NCBI GenBank assembly: GCA_965198725.1
Contig: CBDAPX010000002.1
Location: 1 to 64,000, forward strand
Direction: 5' to 3'
Length of the DNA: 64,000 bases
From: CBDAPX01 sp965198725
Lineage (GTDB): Bacteria > Pseudomonadota > Alphaproteobacteria > Rhodobacterales > Rhodobacteraceae
Part shown: piece by piece, positions 8,997 through 16,793 of the stretch
How the letters are laid out: every line of letters starts with the position of its first letter
Numbering within the stretch: position 1 is the stretch's first letter
Translations under genes and position numbers: made by a program
Notes under the pieces: model-generated
Seen by the model: only the letters and a program-made list of their open reading frames with translations
The model's database searches: none
Told to the model about the DNA's origin: nothing

Positions 8997-11356
8997 CCCC
9001 GCCGCCTTGGATCGTTGGCAATCTGGGCTTGCCGACCAGGGGCGACGTTGCGGTTGTAGTGTTCCAAACCCGTCTGGGTAACGTTGACAGCGATGTTTTG
9101 GATTTCACCGCGTTGTTCGACGCTGAAACCTTCCGGGGCTTCTATTGTCAACACGGCATGGCCCATCGAAGCTTCGCTACGCTGCCCCAACAGTCGGGCC
9201 GTCGCGGCGGTCGAAGTAACATGCGCTGGCCCACGGATCAGTTCTGGACCGTTTTCGCCCGCAATACCCACTTTTCCCGTTGGGATATTGCCGCCCTTGT
9301 CGAACAGCCCAGCAAACAGGCTTCCCAAGAAGCCGCCACCACCGCCGCCCGCAGGGGTGAACAAGTCGGTCAACAACATTTTGATCCCGGACGAAAGAAT
9401 GTCCGCTGCGATCTGGTCCAAGACACGGGAAAAAGCTTCGCCAAGGTTTTCGCCACTGACAATCGCCTGCGCCATTGCGTCCGAAATAGACTGGATGCCC
9501 TGTTCGATTGTCGGCAGGTCGCCCAGGTTATCCATTTGGGCCTGCAACCCCTGCAAAGACGCCGCGTATTCTTCGTTGGTGATTTCACCTGCCGCCAGTT
9601 TGGCGTTCAACGCCGCGATCTGTTGGGCAAACCGTGCAGCTATCGGGGCCGAAAGACCCAATTCGTCGGACAGCGCTTCTGTCGCCCGTGCGTGTGCGTC
9701 CGCATCCAGATAGCCAAGCTGGTGCAGTTCGTTAAGATCGTTCAGTTCGCTGGCGTATTGTTCCGCAGCGGTGCGTGTGGACCGATAAATACGTTCGGCT
9801 TCACGCAGCCGTTCTTGGTGTTTGCGTTCAGCTTCGGACTGCCCGCGCGACCCACCGCCGCCAGAAGTTCGTGGCCGCCGACCGCCGGACCCCGCCGCAG
9901 CACGGCCTTGTTCTTGCTGCCACGCGATCAGGGCTTGGCGGTTTTCTTCGGTTGCTTCCGCGTTGGCGACATAAGCTTCGCGTTCTTGTCGCAAGTATTC
10001 AAGTTGTCCGTCTGGGGCGTTGGCCCGCAGGGCTTCCGATCTTGTATCGAACCGTTCGCCAGCCATCGCGCCAGCAAGCCCAACTGGATCGTCCCGGTAT
10101 TGCAGCCGCAATTCACTTTGTCGCAGCGACGCAACCCCTTGCGCCCGGAGATTGATCATCCCGTTGACCGCACGCTGGATTTCGTTTGCCATTTGGGTCG
10201 CTTCGGCAGCGGCGGCGGCGATCCCGGCAGCGGCACTTTCGGAATTCAGGGCTACTTCCAAGGCGGCAATCGCGCCAGCGATCAGTTCTTCTTTAACCTG
10301 CCCGGTAACGCCCAATTCTTCCAGCTTGGCGTCCAAAATCTGGCGTTCGCGTTCCAAACGTAGTTCAGCAACTTGGGCGCTGTCTCGACCGAACTCAGCG
10401 GCAGCGGCTCGAATATTTGCGTCTTGGATCATTGTCGCAACCATTTCACGCGCAGATCGCAAATTTTCTTCGCGGATCAGGCTTTCGCGCTCTGTTGTCC
10501 CAACGATCCTTGCCGCTTCAACATTGGCTTGTGCAGCAGCGTCAACCATTTCACGCAGGCGGGTGGGCATTTGGTCTAGCGACCCATAGATCTGTTCCAA
10601 GGTGCTTTTCAGATTTACCGTCGTGGTTAACACATCTTCCGGCGTCTCAGCTTGCCCGATTTGGCTCAGGGCGTCGCGCAGTTGTAGGGCTTGGTCTTTG
10701 GTTAGGTTGAAGTCGCGTTCCATACGCTGTAGCGCTGTCCGACCGCTGTGGCTGCTACGGTCCACGTTTGAGAAAATCGCCGAAAACTCCGCTTCTAAAT
10801 CGTTGACAGCCGAAGACAGGGCTGAAATCGCGGATTGTTGTTCGGAAAAGGACAGGTAAGCCAACATAGCCTGGGCTTGCCCCGCAGCGGAACCAAACCT
10901 TTGAGACAATTCTTCGGTCGAAAGCCCTGCGATTTCTGCGGCATTTTGGTAGGCTGTCACCGCGTCTGATAAATCGTCAATTCTATCTTCTAAGCTTTTT
11001 GCGTCTTGGCCCGCACCGATAAGCGCCGCCCCTAAGTTCGCGACCATTGGAGCCGCGATACCCGCGATAATCCCGAACGTACCGAAAGCCGCCAGCATAT
11101 CAGGCAACTGAATTGATATGGCTTGCGTGAGGTTGCCGGTCGCGGCGGCCTGTTGGCTCACCTGGTTCAGTTGCTGGGCGAAATTTCGGATATTGTGACT
11201 GCGGAATGCCGATGACATACGGGTGGTTGCTCGGCCAGTTCGCACAAATTGACCCTCGGTTTGCGCACCGACACGCGAGACCGCTTGCAAATCACGCTGG
11301 CCACGCTTTAGGTCGGTCGTATCCGCGACAATTTTTAATTTCGCTACATCAACCAT
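8993..11356 (-). CDS. Tail tape measure protein
   Basis: 787 residues, starting MVDVAKLKIVADTTDLKRGQ, the N-terminal pattern of lambda-type tape measures. Long alpha-helical stretches with coiled-coil character cover most of the protein. A hydrophobic segment lies near residues 90-120 (LAAFGTFGIIAGIAAPMVAN) and a Gly-rich segment in the C-terminal part near the FTPAGGGGGGFLGSLFAGLFDKGG run. It sits directly downstream of the gpG/gpGT pair, as expected. The start ATG has a GGAA site 7 bases upstream, in a 12-base gap shared with a divergent small gene. It sets tail length and is extruded during DNA entry. Confidence 0.92.
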   Translation of the reverse strand: MVDVAKLKIVADTTDLKRGQRDLQAVSRVGAQTEGQFVRTGRATTRMSSAFRSHNIRNFAQQLNQVSQQAAATGNLTQAISIQLPDMLAAFGTFGIIAGIAAPMVANLGAALIGAGQDAKSLEDRIDDLSDAVTAYQNAAEIAGLSTEELSQRFGSAAGQAQAMLAYLSFSEQQSAISALSSAVNDLEAEFSAIFSNVDRSSHSGRTALQRMERDFNLTKDQALQLRDALSQIGQAETPEDVLTTTVNLKSTLEQIYGSLDQMPTRLREMVDAAAQANVEAARIVGTTERESLIREENLRSAREMVATMIQDANIRAAAAEFGRDSAQVAELRLERERQILDAKLEELGVTGQVKEELIAGAIAALEVALNSESAAAGIAAAAAEATQMANEIQRAVNGMINLRAQGVASLRQSELRLQYRDDPVGLAGAMAGERFDTRSEALRANAPDGQLEYLRQEREAYVANAEATEENRQALIAWQQEQGRAAAGSGGRRPRTSGGGGSRGQSEAERKHQERLREAERIYRSTRTAAEQYASELNDLNELHQLGYLDADAHARATEALSDELGLSAPIAARFAQQIAALNAKLAAGEITNEEYAASLQGLQAQMDNLGDLPTIEQGIQSISDAMAQAIVSGENLGEAFSRVLDQIAADILSSGIKMLLTDLFTPAGGGGGGFLGSLFAGLFDKGGNIPTGKVGIAGENGPELIRGPAHVTSTAATARLLGQRSEASMGHAVLTIEAPEGFSVEQRGEIQNIAVNVTQTGLEHYNRNVAPGRQAQIANDPRRRG

Positions 11357-11368
11357 GAGGAATTTCCA

Positions 11369-11632
11369 GTGCTAGAAGATATCGCAATTTGCATTTCAGC
11401 GCTCGATTGGTGGTCGCTTTACGCCAGCTTCCTACCGGAAAGCATTCGACCCGAATTGCCTGTGTCGCAGTTCGATTTCGAAGAAGCCCTGATAGCTGCG
11501 GCAAAAAGCGACGCCATGACCGCGATGTCGGCTATGCGGGACGCAGATCAGTTCGTACAACAACAAGACTTTGACCAGCTTCGTGAAACCGTTTTGCAAT
11601 GCGAAACGGATTTCGGCAGTTTGGCAGATTAG
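11369..11632 (+). CDS. Small acidic protein encoded against the late operon
   Basis: 87 residues from a GTG start with AGGAA six bases upstream. The product (MLEDIAICISALDWWSLYASF...) is acidic and mostly helical, ends CETDFGSLAD, and has no recognised domain. It exactly fills the gap between the tape-measure start and the end of the gpT-like gene, and points away from the late operon. Its ribosome site and that of the tape-measure gene are formed by the two strands of one near-palindrome, AGGAATTTCC. Like the gene at 8772 it may be expressed from the prophage in the lysogen; function unknown. Confidence 0.6.
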   Translation: MLEDIAICISALDWWSLYASFLPESIRPELPVSQFDFEEALIAAAKSDAMTAMSAMRDADQFVQQQDFDQLRETVLQCETDFGSLAD

Positions 11633-11636
11633 GAAT

Positions 11637-11960
11637 TCAGCCACACCAAGGCGGTATCCCAACCGGGTCCGCCCCTAACCGGTGTCCTTCCAGATAGGCG
11701 TTTGACAGCCGCCGGATCAACCGGGCTTCCCAAGGTTCTGCAAACGCTTTCGTCAAGCGGGCGAAAGCGTCGATTTCCGTCCACGACAGCGGCAGAAGGC
11801 CACTAAGCCCCGACTGGACCATTCCCAATTCGCAGAACGCTTCGAACAGATAGCTTCCCGCGTCCATTACAGGAAGCGCAGGCGCAGCCCCGTGCCGCAA
11901 TTCGTGCTTTTCGAAACGGGAATAGGTCCAGTCTTTAGGCTTGGCGTGCAGGTAGCCCAA
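11637..11960 (-). CDS. Tail assembly chaperone extension (gpT-like, likely frameshift product)
   Basis: About 107 residues lie downstream of the only candidate start, a weak TTG at 11960 without a clear ribosome site. The frame is open upstream into the end of the preceding gene, which argues for synthesis as a gpG-gpT fusion by -1 frameshifting, as in lambda. The visible part (MGYLHAKPKDWTYSRFEKHELRHG...) is helical, and its place between gpG and the tape measure is the classic gpT position. If fused at 11993-11999 the gpGT product would be about 250 residues. Confidence 0.65.
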   Translation of the reverse strand: MGYLHAKPKDWTYSRFEKHELRHGAAPALPVMDAGSYLFEAFCELGMVQSGLSGLLPLSWTEIDAFARLTKAFAEPWEARLIRRLSNAYLEGHRLGADPVGIPPWCG

Positions 11961-11977
11961 CTGCTTCGCGCAAAGAA

Positions 11978-12388
11978 CTAGCTGGCCGACATGTTTTGCG
12001 CGAAGTTCCGACGGCTTAGTGAAAAAGGGATCGCTTGTTCCGCAATCCAGTCAGTGCGTGGATCGGTGAACAGCTTTCGTGCGTTTTCAGGCGTAAAAGC
12101 CAGTTTCTTGCCGTCGAATTCCATGCCAGCGGACCAACCAACTGTCGAAGCGATCAGAACGCGCATTCCGCGTTCCTGTTCGTCGATTTTGCCGTCCGCG
12201 TGCAGGCGGTTGGCTTCGGTCAGCGCCTCTTGCACCGCCGCTGCGTCACGCCCCAGAAGGCGGACGGATAACGGCTTGGTTTTCTTGGCGTCTTCGAAAA
12301 TCGGTTCACCCGTGGCCGGGTGCCGTAGGTGAAGGTCGGCCCCCTCTGCGGCAGCCGACTTCACATCAAATTGGGTCAAGTCCACCAT
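11978..12388 (-). CDS. Tail assembly chaperone (gpG-like)
   Basis: 136 residues, MVDLTQFDVKSAAAEGADLHL..., helical, lying between the tail tube gene and the tape measure. Its ATG overlaps the tube gene stop as TAATG, indicating coupled translation. The C-terminus reads RRNFAQNMSAS, and the codons for AQN form the heptamer GCAAAAC, where a -1 shift would enter the gpT frame. The chaperone would coat the tape measure while the tail assembles. Confidence 0.72.
   Translation of the reverse strand: MVDLTQFDVKSAAAEGADLHLRHPATGEPIFEDAKKTKPLSVRLLGRDAAAVQEALTEANRLHADGKIDEQERGMRVLIASTVGWSAGMEFDGKKLAFTPENARKLFTDPRTDWIAEQAIPFSLSRRNFAQNMSAS
11993..11999 (-). other. Candidate -1 ribosomal frameshift site (gpG to gpGT)
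   Basis: On the minus strand the bases read GCAAAAC, with zero-frame codons GCG CAA AAC. A one-base backward slip gives GCA AAA and enters the open gpT frame. The A-site slip AAC to AAA is favourable; the P-site slip CAA to GCA is poor. It is therefore a weaker site than the classical X XXY YYZ heptamer. Confidence 0.4.
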
Positions 12389-12828
12389 TAGGCGGCAACC
12401 TCAACCGCGTCGCTGTTGCGGCGCATTGTGAACGTAACGCCTTCATACGAAGACGCGGTGCGTTCGCTTTGGGTCCAATTCGCCAGCCGACCGTAAAAGT
12501 AGGTCGCGTTGCCGTTCGGATCGACAATTTTGAACGAATGGGTGGTGTTGGTGCCCGAACCTGCCTTCACGATAATCTGTCCAGGGTCAGAGGCGTTGCT
12601 GATCGCCTGGACTTGGATTTCGCCGCCGTCCTTGGCCCCATTGAAATGTTCGGTGCGACCGTCTTTCAGGCGTGTCGCCGTCACGTCTTCGGAATTGTCC
12701 CCGAATTCGCCGATGTTGACCACACCTTCCACTTCGGTGAAGGTCAGGGCTTCATAGCCCGCTTGGTCGTCTGTCGCAGGTTTCGCCGCCGCAACATGCA
12801 GTTCGCTGCTGATGCTTATGGTTGTCAT
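12388..12828 (-). CDS. Major tail tube protein
   Basis: 146 residues, MTTISISSELHVAAAKPATDDQAGYEAL..., with the TVEGVVN/IGEFGD pattern and a terminal YEGVTFTMRRNSDAV strand typical of siphophage tail tube proteins. It sits between the tail terminator gene and gpG, the conserved place of the tube gene. It polymerises as rings around the tape measure to form the DNA conduit. It has mid-size length for the family and no decoration domain at the C-terminus. Confidence 0.82.
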   Translation of the reverse strand: MTTISISSELHVAAAKPATDDQAGYEALTFTEVEGVVNIGEFGDNSEDVTATRLKDGRTEHFNGAKDGGEIQVQAISNASDPGQIIVKAGSGTNTTHSFKIVDPNGNATYFYGRLANWTQSERTASSYEGVTFTMRRNSDAVEVAA

Positions 12829-12847
12829 TGCAGTCTCCTATGTGTTG

Positions 12848-13246
12848 TCAGGCCGAAGCCTGGTATTCGATGCTGACCGGCGTCCGCAGGAAAGCGTCGT
12901 CTGGGATCGCCCCGGCAATCGTGGGGCGTCTGAGAATGGCAAGGCCAAAGGGCGCACCTTCGACATTGCCCGCCGGAAACAGCGATACGAACTTCGCAGC
13001 TTCCTGATTGGCTGAGGCCGTGCCCGCGCCAAGTTCTGTGCAGATCGTGACTTGAACGATACCGCGAAGAAGGTTCGCACCGCCCAACGTCAGCGGTAAC
13101 GGTGTGTTCCGAAAGAACACCACTTCCGCAAAGGTCGGCGTGCCTTCGAACTTCACGTTCGGCCACGCGAATGTCGGTGCGTCCGGCATGGCCAAAAGCT
13201 GGGCCTTGAACCAGGTTTCGATCTGTGCTTCCGCGTTCGGGTTCAT
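12848..13246 (-). CDS. Tail terminator protein (gpU/DUF4128-like)
   Basis: 132 residues from the ATG at 13246, which overlaps the preceding stop as ATGA; a longer upstream frame is ignored for that reason. The sequence MNPNAEAQIETWFKAQLLAM... with a central VTICTELGAGTASANQEA region fits the short alpha/beta tail terminators that cap the tube and join it to the connector. Position immediately before the tube gene supports this. Confidence 0.72.
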   Translation of the reverse strand: MNPNAEAQIETWFKAQLLAMPDAPTFAWPNVKFEGTPTFAEVVFFRNTPLPLTLGGANLLRGIVQVTICTELGAGTASANQEAAKFVSLFPAGNVEGAPFGLAILRRPTIAGAIPDDAFLRTPVSIEYQASA

Positions 13247-13632
13247 TGCACCGCCTTGGCGTTTCGGTTCACGATATCTTGCCACTGTTGGGCGGCGCTG
13301 CGCATGAACGCACGGGCGGGTCGGCCTTGTGCGCCGAATTCCACATGCACCGCGTATTCGGCAGTCCAGCCGCCAAACACCACGTCGCCTAATTCCATCC
13401 CGGCAACGGCCAAGACATAGGCGTCGGGGCCGGTCAAACTGGTTGTGCCGTTCAATCCGGCTTGCAACGAATTGCGCAGGAAGCCGGTATCGACTGGCAT
13501 TCGCCCACCTTGGGCGACAGGGGTTTGGGCTTCTTCGAACACGTCTTGGATCGATTGTTTCGCAACCGCTTCCAGAGTGTCAGCCGTTTTGTCGGCGAAG
13601 TCTTCCAACTGCGCCGTGAATGTCTTGACCAT
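13243..13632 (-). CDS. HK97 gp10-like neck/tail completion protein
   Basis: 129 residues starting MVKTFTAQLEDFADKTADTL. The pattern of an N-terminal helix, then PVDTGFLRNSLQA and a YAVHVEFGAQGRPARAFMRSA stretch, is characteristic of HK97 gp10-like neck proteins. It precedes the terminator gene with an ATGA overlap. The start at 13632 is preferred over an upstream ATG because it lies just inside the divergent toxin promoter region. Confidence 0.8.
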   Translation of the reverse strand: MVKTFTAQLEDFADKTADTLEAVAKQSIQDVFEEAQTPVAQGGRMPVDTGFLRNSLQAGLNGTTSLTGPDAYVLAVAGMELGDVVFGGWTAEYAVHVEFGAQGRPARAFMRSAAQQWQDIVNRNAKAVQ

Positions 13633-13640
13633 TGTAGCCC

Positions 13641-13675
13641 TTGACAACAATGTAGCTTTATGCTACATATGATTT
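13641..13675 (+). promoter_or_regulatory. Promoter-operator of the toxin-antitoxin operon
   Basis: TTGACA at 13641-13646, a 17-base spacer and TACATA at 13664-13669. A perfect inverted repeat TGTAGC-TTTAT-GCTACA (13651-13667) fills the spacer and overlaps the -10, a natural operator for the HTH antitoxin. The predicted start of transcription falls at about the A of the toxin ATG (13676), so the message may be leaderless. Confidence 0.65.
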
Positions 13676-13921
13676 ATGAAATCGATCACCTACCAACCTG
13701 CCGCCCGTAAGTCGCTTAGGAAGATGCCCGCAAATACCGCCAAGAGGGTTGTTTCCAAGATTGAAGCTTATGCCGCTAATCCAGCGTCGCAGGCCAACAA
13801 TGTGAAGGCATTGAAAGGTGAAGACGCGATCCGACTGCGTGTCGGCGATTGGCGCGTCGTTATGGTTGACGGTGACGTAATCGATGTAATCCGCATTGCC
13901 CCTCGCGGGAGTGCCTACTGA
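13676..13921 (+). CDS. RelE/ParE-family toxin
   Basis: 81 residues, MKSITYQPAARKSLRKMPAN..., a complete RelE/ParE fold by pattern: N-terminal strand, two helices, then RLRVGDWRVVMVDGDVIDVIRIAPRGSAY with the basic and aromatic residues used by mRNA-cleaving RelE toxins. No ribosome site is present and the start probably coincides with the transcription start. It is 12 bases upstream of its HTH antitoxin, on the strand opposite to the phage late genes, so the pair can be expressed in the lysogen. Likely role: prophage stabilisation or defence. Confidence 0.88.
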   Translation: MKSITYQPAARKSLRKMPANTAKRVVSKIEAYAANPASQANNVKALKGEDAIRLRVGDWRVVMVDGDVIDVIRIAPRGSAY

Positions 13922-13933
13922 AAGGACGATGAA

Positions 13934-14269
13934 ATGCTTGACGAAAAAGTCACCATCTCTCGCGAAGAGTATGAAGCGCTCATTGAAGCACGCGAAGACC
14001 TTGAAGATATTCAAGCGATTGCCGAATACCGCGCAAACCCTGGCGAAAGCGTTCCCGCTGAATTCGTGAACCGTATGTTGGACGGCGAAAACCTCCTAAA
14101 ACTCTGGCGTGAACATCGCGGCCTTAGCCAAAATGAATTGGCCAAGCTCTCCGATGTGAACCGCATCCAGATTGGCGATATCGAAGACCGGGGTAAAACC
14201 GGCTCTGTCGCCACCCTGAAAAAACTGGCCGAAGCCTTGAACGTCCAGATCGACGATCTGGTCCCCTAA
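13934..14269 (+). CDS. XRE-family antitoxin
   Basis: 111 residues. The N-terminal half (MLDEKVTISREEYEALIEAREDLED...) is an acidic helix suited to wrapping a RelE toxin. The C-terminal half is a Cro/CI-type helix-turn-helix (HRGLSQNELAKLSDVNRIQIGDIE...). A GGA ribosome site precedes the ATG. It would neutralise the toxin and bind the inverted repeat in the promoter. Its TAA overlaps, tail to tail, the stop of the head morphogenesis gene. Confidence 0.88.
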   Translation: MLDEKVTISREEYEALIEAREDLEDIQAIAEYRANPGESVPAEFVNRMLDGENLLKLWREHRGLSQNELAKLSDVNRIQIGDIEDRGKTGSVATLKKLAEALNVQIDDLVP

Positions 14270-15312
14270 GCTGCGTTCCTGCGTAGGCCCGCCAAGTGAT
14301 CGATCTTGACTTGGGCATAGCATCGGCAGCCGATCACGTCGGCCCCGCCTGCGCCAAGTGAAGTGTCCCTAGGGTGCAGCATTCGCGCCCCTGTGGGGCT
14401 GGTGAACGCTTCGCCGAACTTGACGGTCTGGCCGTGCATTGCTGCATGACTGTCCCGTGTGCGTCCGTCTCCGGTTGCATTCCATGCTATTTTGACCTGA
14501 TCCCGGTTCACTGCGCCGGTGTCGATCAATTGTTCCAACCCTTCGTTTCGCCCTGCGTTCAACGACGCAATGGTTTCTGTTCTTGCCACGGTGTCGCCGC
14601 GCAGCTTCAACAACCTGTCAGCGTACCGACCTGCGATCCGGTCAATATCGGCCTGCGCCAACGGGCGGCCTTCGGATAGGTGGCGTCGCACCAGTCCGTC
14701 GTAGCGACGGTCCCGCTTGGTGCGGGTGAAATACCGGGCCATCTGGTCCGGGTCAGCCAATTCGGCCCGCAGGTTGCGGACCCAAGTGGCTTGGTCGCTT
14801 GTCAAGCCAATCAGGCCACCGACGCGGCGTCCCTTTGCGCGGTCGATCCGTCCAACCAGTTCCAAGGCTGTCTGGCGGGGGTTGCGGCCAAGTTCCAGAT
14901 TGGCGCGAAGGGATTGCCGGATTGACTGTCGTTGGTCGTCCAGAATACCTGTGACTAAGCTGGACGAATGGTTATTGATCCAGCGTTCGGCGCGTGGGTG
15001 CCGCCCTCGGAACCGGATCACCAACCTGCCGTTTCCGGCTGGGTCTTGAAGCTTTGGGAGCGCTTGCAGCAAGTCCGCCCCTCCCATGATGTAAGCCCGA
15101 CGCAATGCGTCGTCCAAAGGCGCAAAGAATTCCGGGCGTAGGTGCAGTGCTTGGATCACCGCTTCCAGATCGCCCCGGTCGATAGCCCCTTCGATAATTG
15201 CCATTTGCGCCGCCGAAGTCACGTCTTCGATTGCGGCTAGAAAGGCTTGTTGGATTTGCGGTTCCAGACTGGCGATCAGCCGGGAAAAGGCCCGCTTAGT
15301 ATCGCGAGCCAT
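14266..15312 (-). CDS. Phage head morphogenesis protein (SPP1 gp7/Mu F-like)
   Basis: 348 residues. The C-terminal third carries the family hallmarks: ARTETIASLNAGRNEGL, then GDGRTRDSHAAMHGQ, and VIGCRCYAQV near the end. The N-terminal part is helical. Such minor head proteins associate with the portal and act in capsid assembly or early injection. It is the last head gene before the tail block, separated from the neck protein by the inserted toxin-antitoxin pair. Confidence 0.87.
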   Translation of the reverse strand: MARDTKRAFSRLIASLEPQIQQAFLAAIEDVTSAAQMAIIEGAIDRGDLEAVIQALHLRPEFFAPLDDALRRAYIMGGADLLQALPKLQDPAGNGRLVIRFRGRHPRAERWINNHSSSLVTGILDDQRQSIRQSLRANLELGRNPRQTALELVGRIDRAKGRRVGGLIGLTSDQATWVRNLRAELADPDQMARYFTRTKRDRRYDGLVRRHLSEGRPLAQADIDRIAGRYADRLLKLRGDTVARTETIASLNAGRNEGLEQLIDTGAVNRDQVKIAWNATGDGRTRDSHAAMHGQTVKFGEAFTSPTGARMLHPRDTSLGAGGADVIGCRCYAQVKIDHLAGLRRNAA

Positions 15313-15671
15313 TACGTGCGCACCTGCGCCGTGAACATGACGGTCTGGCCTGCGGGGGCCAATGGATTGACACGCACTATCGTGTGATCGATCCCGGCGA
15401 TTGACAGCGTATCTTCGACGGACACCGGTTCGGTCAAACCTTTCGTGCTGATATACGCTTTCTTGTCTGTCGCTTTGATCAATGTGCCGTCACGTTCCCG
15501 AATTGAGTAATCCAGAATAGCGACTGTGCACGGAACTTCAATCGGTGGCCCGCTTGTCGGGTCATACTCCGGCCCGGTCTTCGCGCCTGGACGGTGCAAG
15601 ATCGCGCTTTGGCCGAACTTGGCCAACAGGTGTTGCGCGGTCTTTTCTGCCCGTCCGTAATCGAATGTCAC
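15312..15671 (-). CDS. Head-tail connector/stopper-like protein
   Basis: 119 residues, MTFDYGRAEKTAQHLLAKFGQ..., beta-rich after a short helix, with a conserved-looking VEDTLSIAGIDHTIVRVNPLAPAGQTVMF ending. That matches small neck or stopper proteins in siphophages. Its start overlaps its neighbour (ATGA-type) and its last base is the first base of the head morphogenesis gene. Role in closing the head or joining head and tail is inferred from order and size. Confidence 0.6.
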   Translation of the reverse strand: MTFDYGRAEKTAQHLLAKFGQSAILHRPGAKTGPEYDPTSGPPIEVPCTVAILDYSIRERDGTLIKATDKKAYISTKGLTEPVSVEDTLSIAGIDHTIVRVNPLAPAGQTVMFTAQVRT

Positions 15672-16183
15672 GACCGCACCAGCGTCTTCGTGCCGCCACG
15701 GCGTGACAGCACTGGGGCCAGCAGATCGTCCACCACGGTCAAGACCGGGCGTTGCGCGTCAACGCCACTTTTCGCGGCGTAGGTGGTCGAAATCGGCCCC
15801 ACGCTTTCGCTTTGGACGGTTTGGGCTTCCACGATATCCGGGGAAAGCGAACCGGCTGACGCCAGTTCACGAAGCGCCGCTTCACAAACCGCTTGGACAA
15901 CTTCGTTCGGAATTTCCGTGCCACCGATCAGATCGCCCGCAGTGTTGTAGGCGTTCTTGCGCGGCCATTCCAAGGATTGGCTGCGGCCATTGCTGCGGCT
16001 GCCGGGGAAACGGCTGCGATACCGCCCGTCGATCCACACCGTGGCGCGACGAAGCGCGGCTTCTTTGGCCGTGTCTTCGCCGGTCCACTGTCCCGCGTTG
16101 CGGCTTGCGTGGTAGGTGTCGGCGTCGGCCAAGCTGACATAGCTGTCGGCATTCGCTGCGCCTGCATCGGTGGTCAAAGTCAT
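15668..16183 (-). CDS. DnaT-like/head-tail adaptor protein
   Basis: 171 residues from ATG 16183, which overlaps the preceding stop; a longer upstream frame is not used. MTLTTDAGAANADSYVSLADADTYHASR... followed by RATVWIDGRY matches the phage family annotated as putative DnaT-like ssDNA-binding protein, which is structurally a head-tail adaptor in many siphophages. Given its position between capsid and tail genes, the adaptor role is preferred here to DNA replication. Confidence 0.72.
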   Translation of the reverse strand: MTLTTDAGAANADSYVSLADADTYHASRNAGQWTGEDTAKEAALRRATVWIDGRYRSRFPGSRSNGRSQSLEWPRKNAYNTAGDLIGGTEIPNEVVQAVCEAALRELASAGSLSPDIVEAQTVQSESVGPISTTYAAKSGVDAQRPVLTVVDDLLAPVLSRRGGTKTLVRS

Positions 16184-16440
16184 TCGGGTTCGCTCATTAG
16201 AAATTCGCGGTAACGGCTGTCCAACATCGAAACGGCGGCGCAAAGCTGGAACATTGTCTTGCCAGCTCCATCCCAGCCCGTGAAGATCGTGTCGTTGTGT
16301 GAGTTGGTGTACCCGGCCCAGGCTGCCGCCTGAATTTCCCCTTTCTCTGCCCGGTCAACCAGATCGCGCAACGCCGAAATCAATTCTTCGTTGCACTCAC
16401 CGGGCAGCGGGGCCGCCGTCAGTTTGTGGACGTTCGACAC
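16180..16440 (-). CDS. Small conserved phage protein, function unknown
   Basis: 86 residues, MSNVHKLTAAPLPGECNEELISALRDLVDRAEKGEIQAAAWAGY..., alpha/beta, ending FLMSEPE. It is coupled to its downstream neighbour by a 4-base overlap. No catalytic motif is seen. The helix with RAEKGEI followed by a strand with Trp recurs in small phage and host proteins of unknown function. Confidence 0.6.
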   Translation of the reverse strand: MSNVHKLTAAPLPGECNEELISALRDLVDRAEKGEIQAAAWAGYTNSHNDTIFTGWDGAGKTMFQLCAAVSMLDSRYREFLMSEPE

Positions 16441-16444
16441 CGGA

Positions 16445-16738
16445 TCAGGCGTCTACGAACATGGTGGCGATCAGCCGTTCGCGCAGTTCCGGCAGGTTGC
16501 CGTCGGTTGACGCGCCGTGCGCTTCCAACAGTTCGACAACATCGGCCTTCTTCATGTCCGCGATATCTTCGCGGGTGATCGGTTCGGGCGTGGCGTCCTG
16601 TTCAATCGGTTCCACGAAATCGTCTTCGCCAACTTCTTCGGGTGCGAACCGGCGGTCGATGATCTTGAAGCCTTCCTTGCGGGCGGCGGCCTTCTTTTCC
16701 TTCGACACGGGGTGCGTCAGATAAGCAATCTTGGTCAT
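16445..16738 (-). CDS. HeH/LEM-domain small structural-operon protein
   Basis: 97 residues from ATG 16738 (an ATG four codons upstream is possible). The C-terminal ITREDIADMKKADVVELLEA plus NLPELRERLIA is a helix-extended-helix (HeH/LEM, SAP-like) motif that often occurs beside major capsid genes. The N-terminal half is basic then acidic. Probably a head accessory or DNA-interacting protein. Confidence 0.65.
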   Translation of the reverse strand: MTKIAYLTHPVSKEKKAAARKEGFKIIDRRFAPEEVGEDDFVEPIEQDATPEPITREDIADMKKADVVELLEAHGASTDGNLPELRERLIATMFVDA

Positions 16739-16793
16739 ATCAATCTCCAATGGTGAAGCGGAGCGCGAACGCCCCGCTGTTTCGGCCTGCGGA

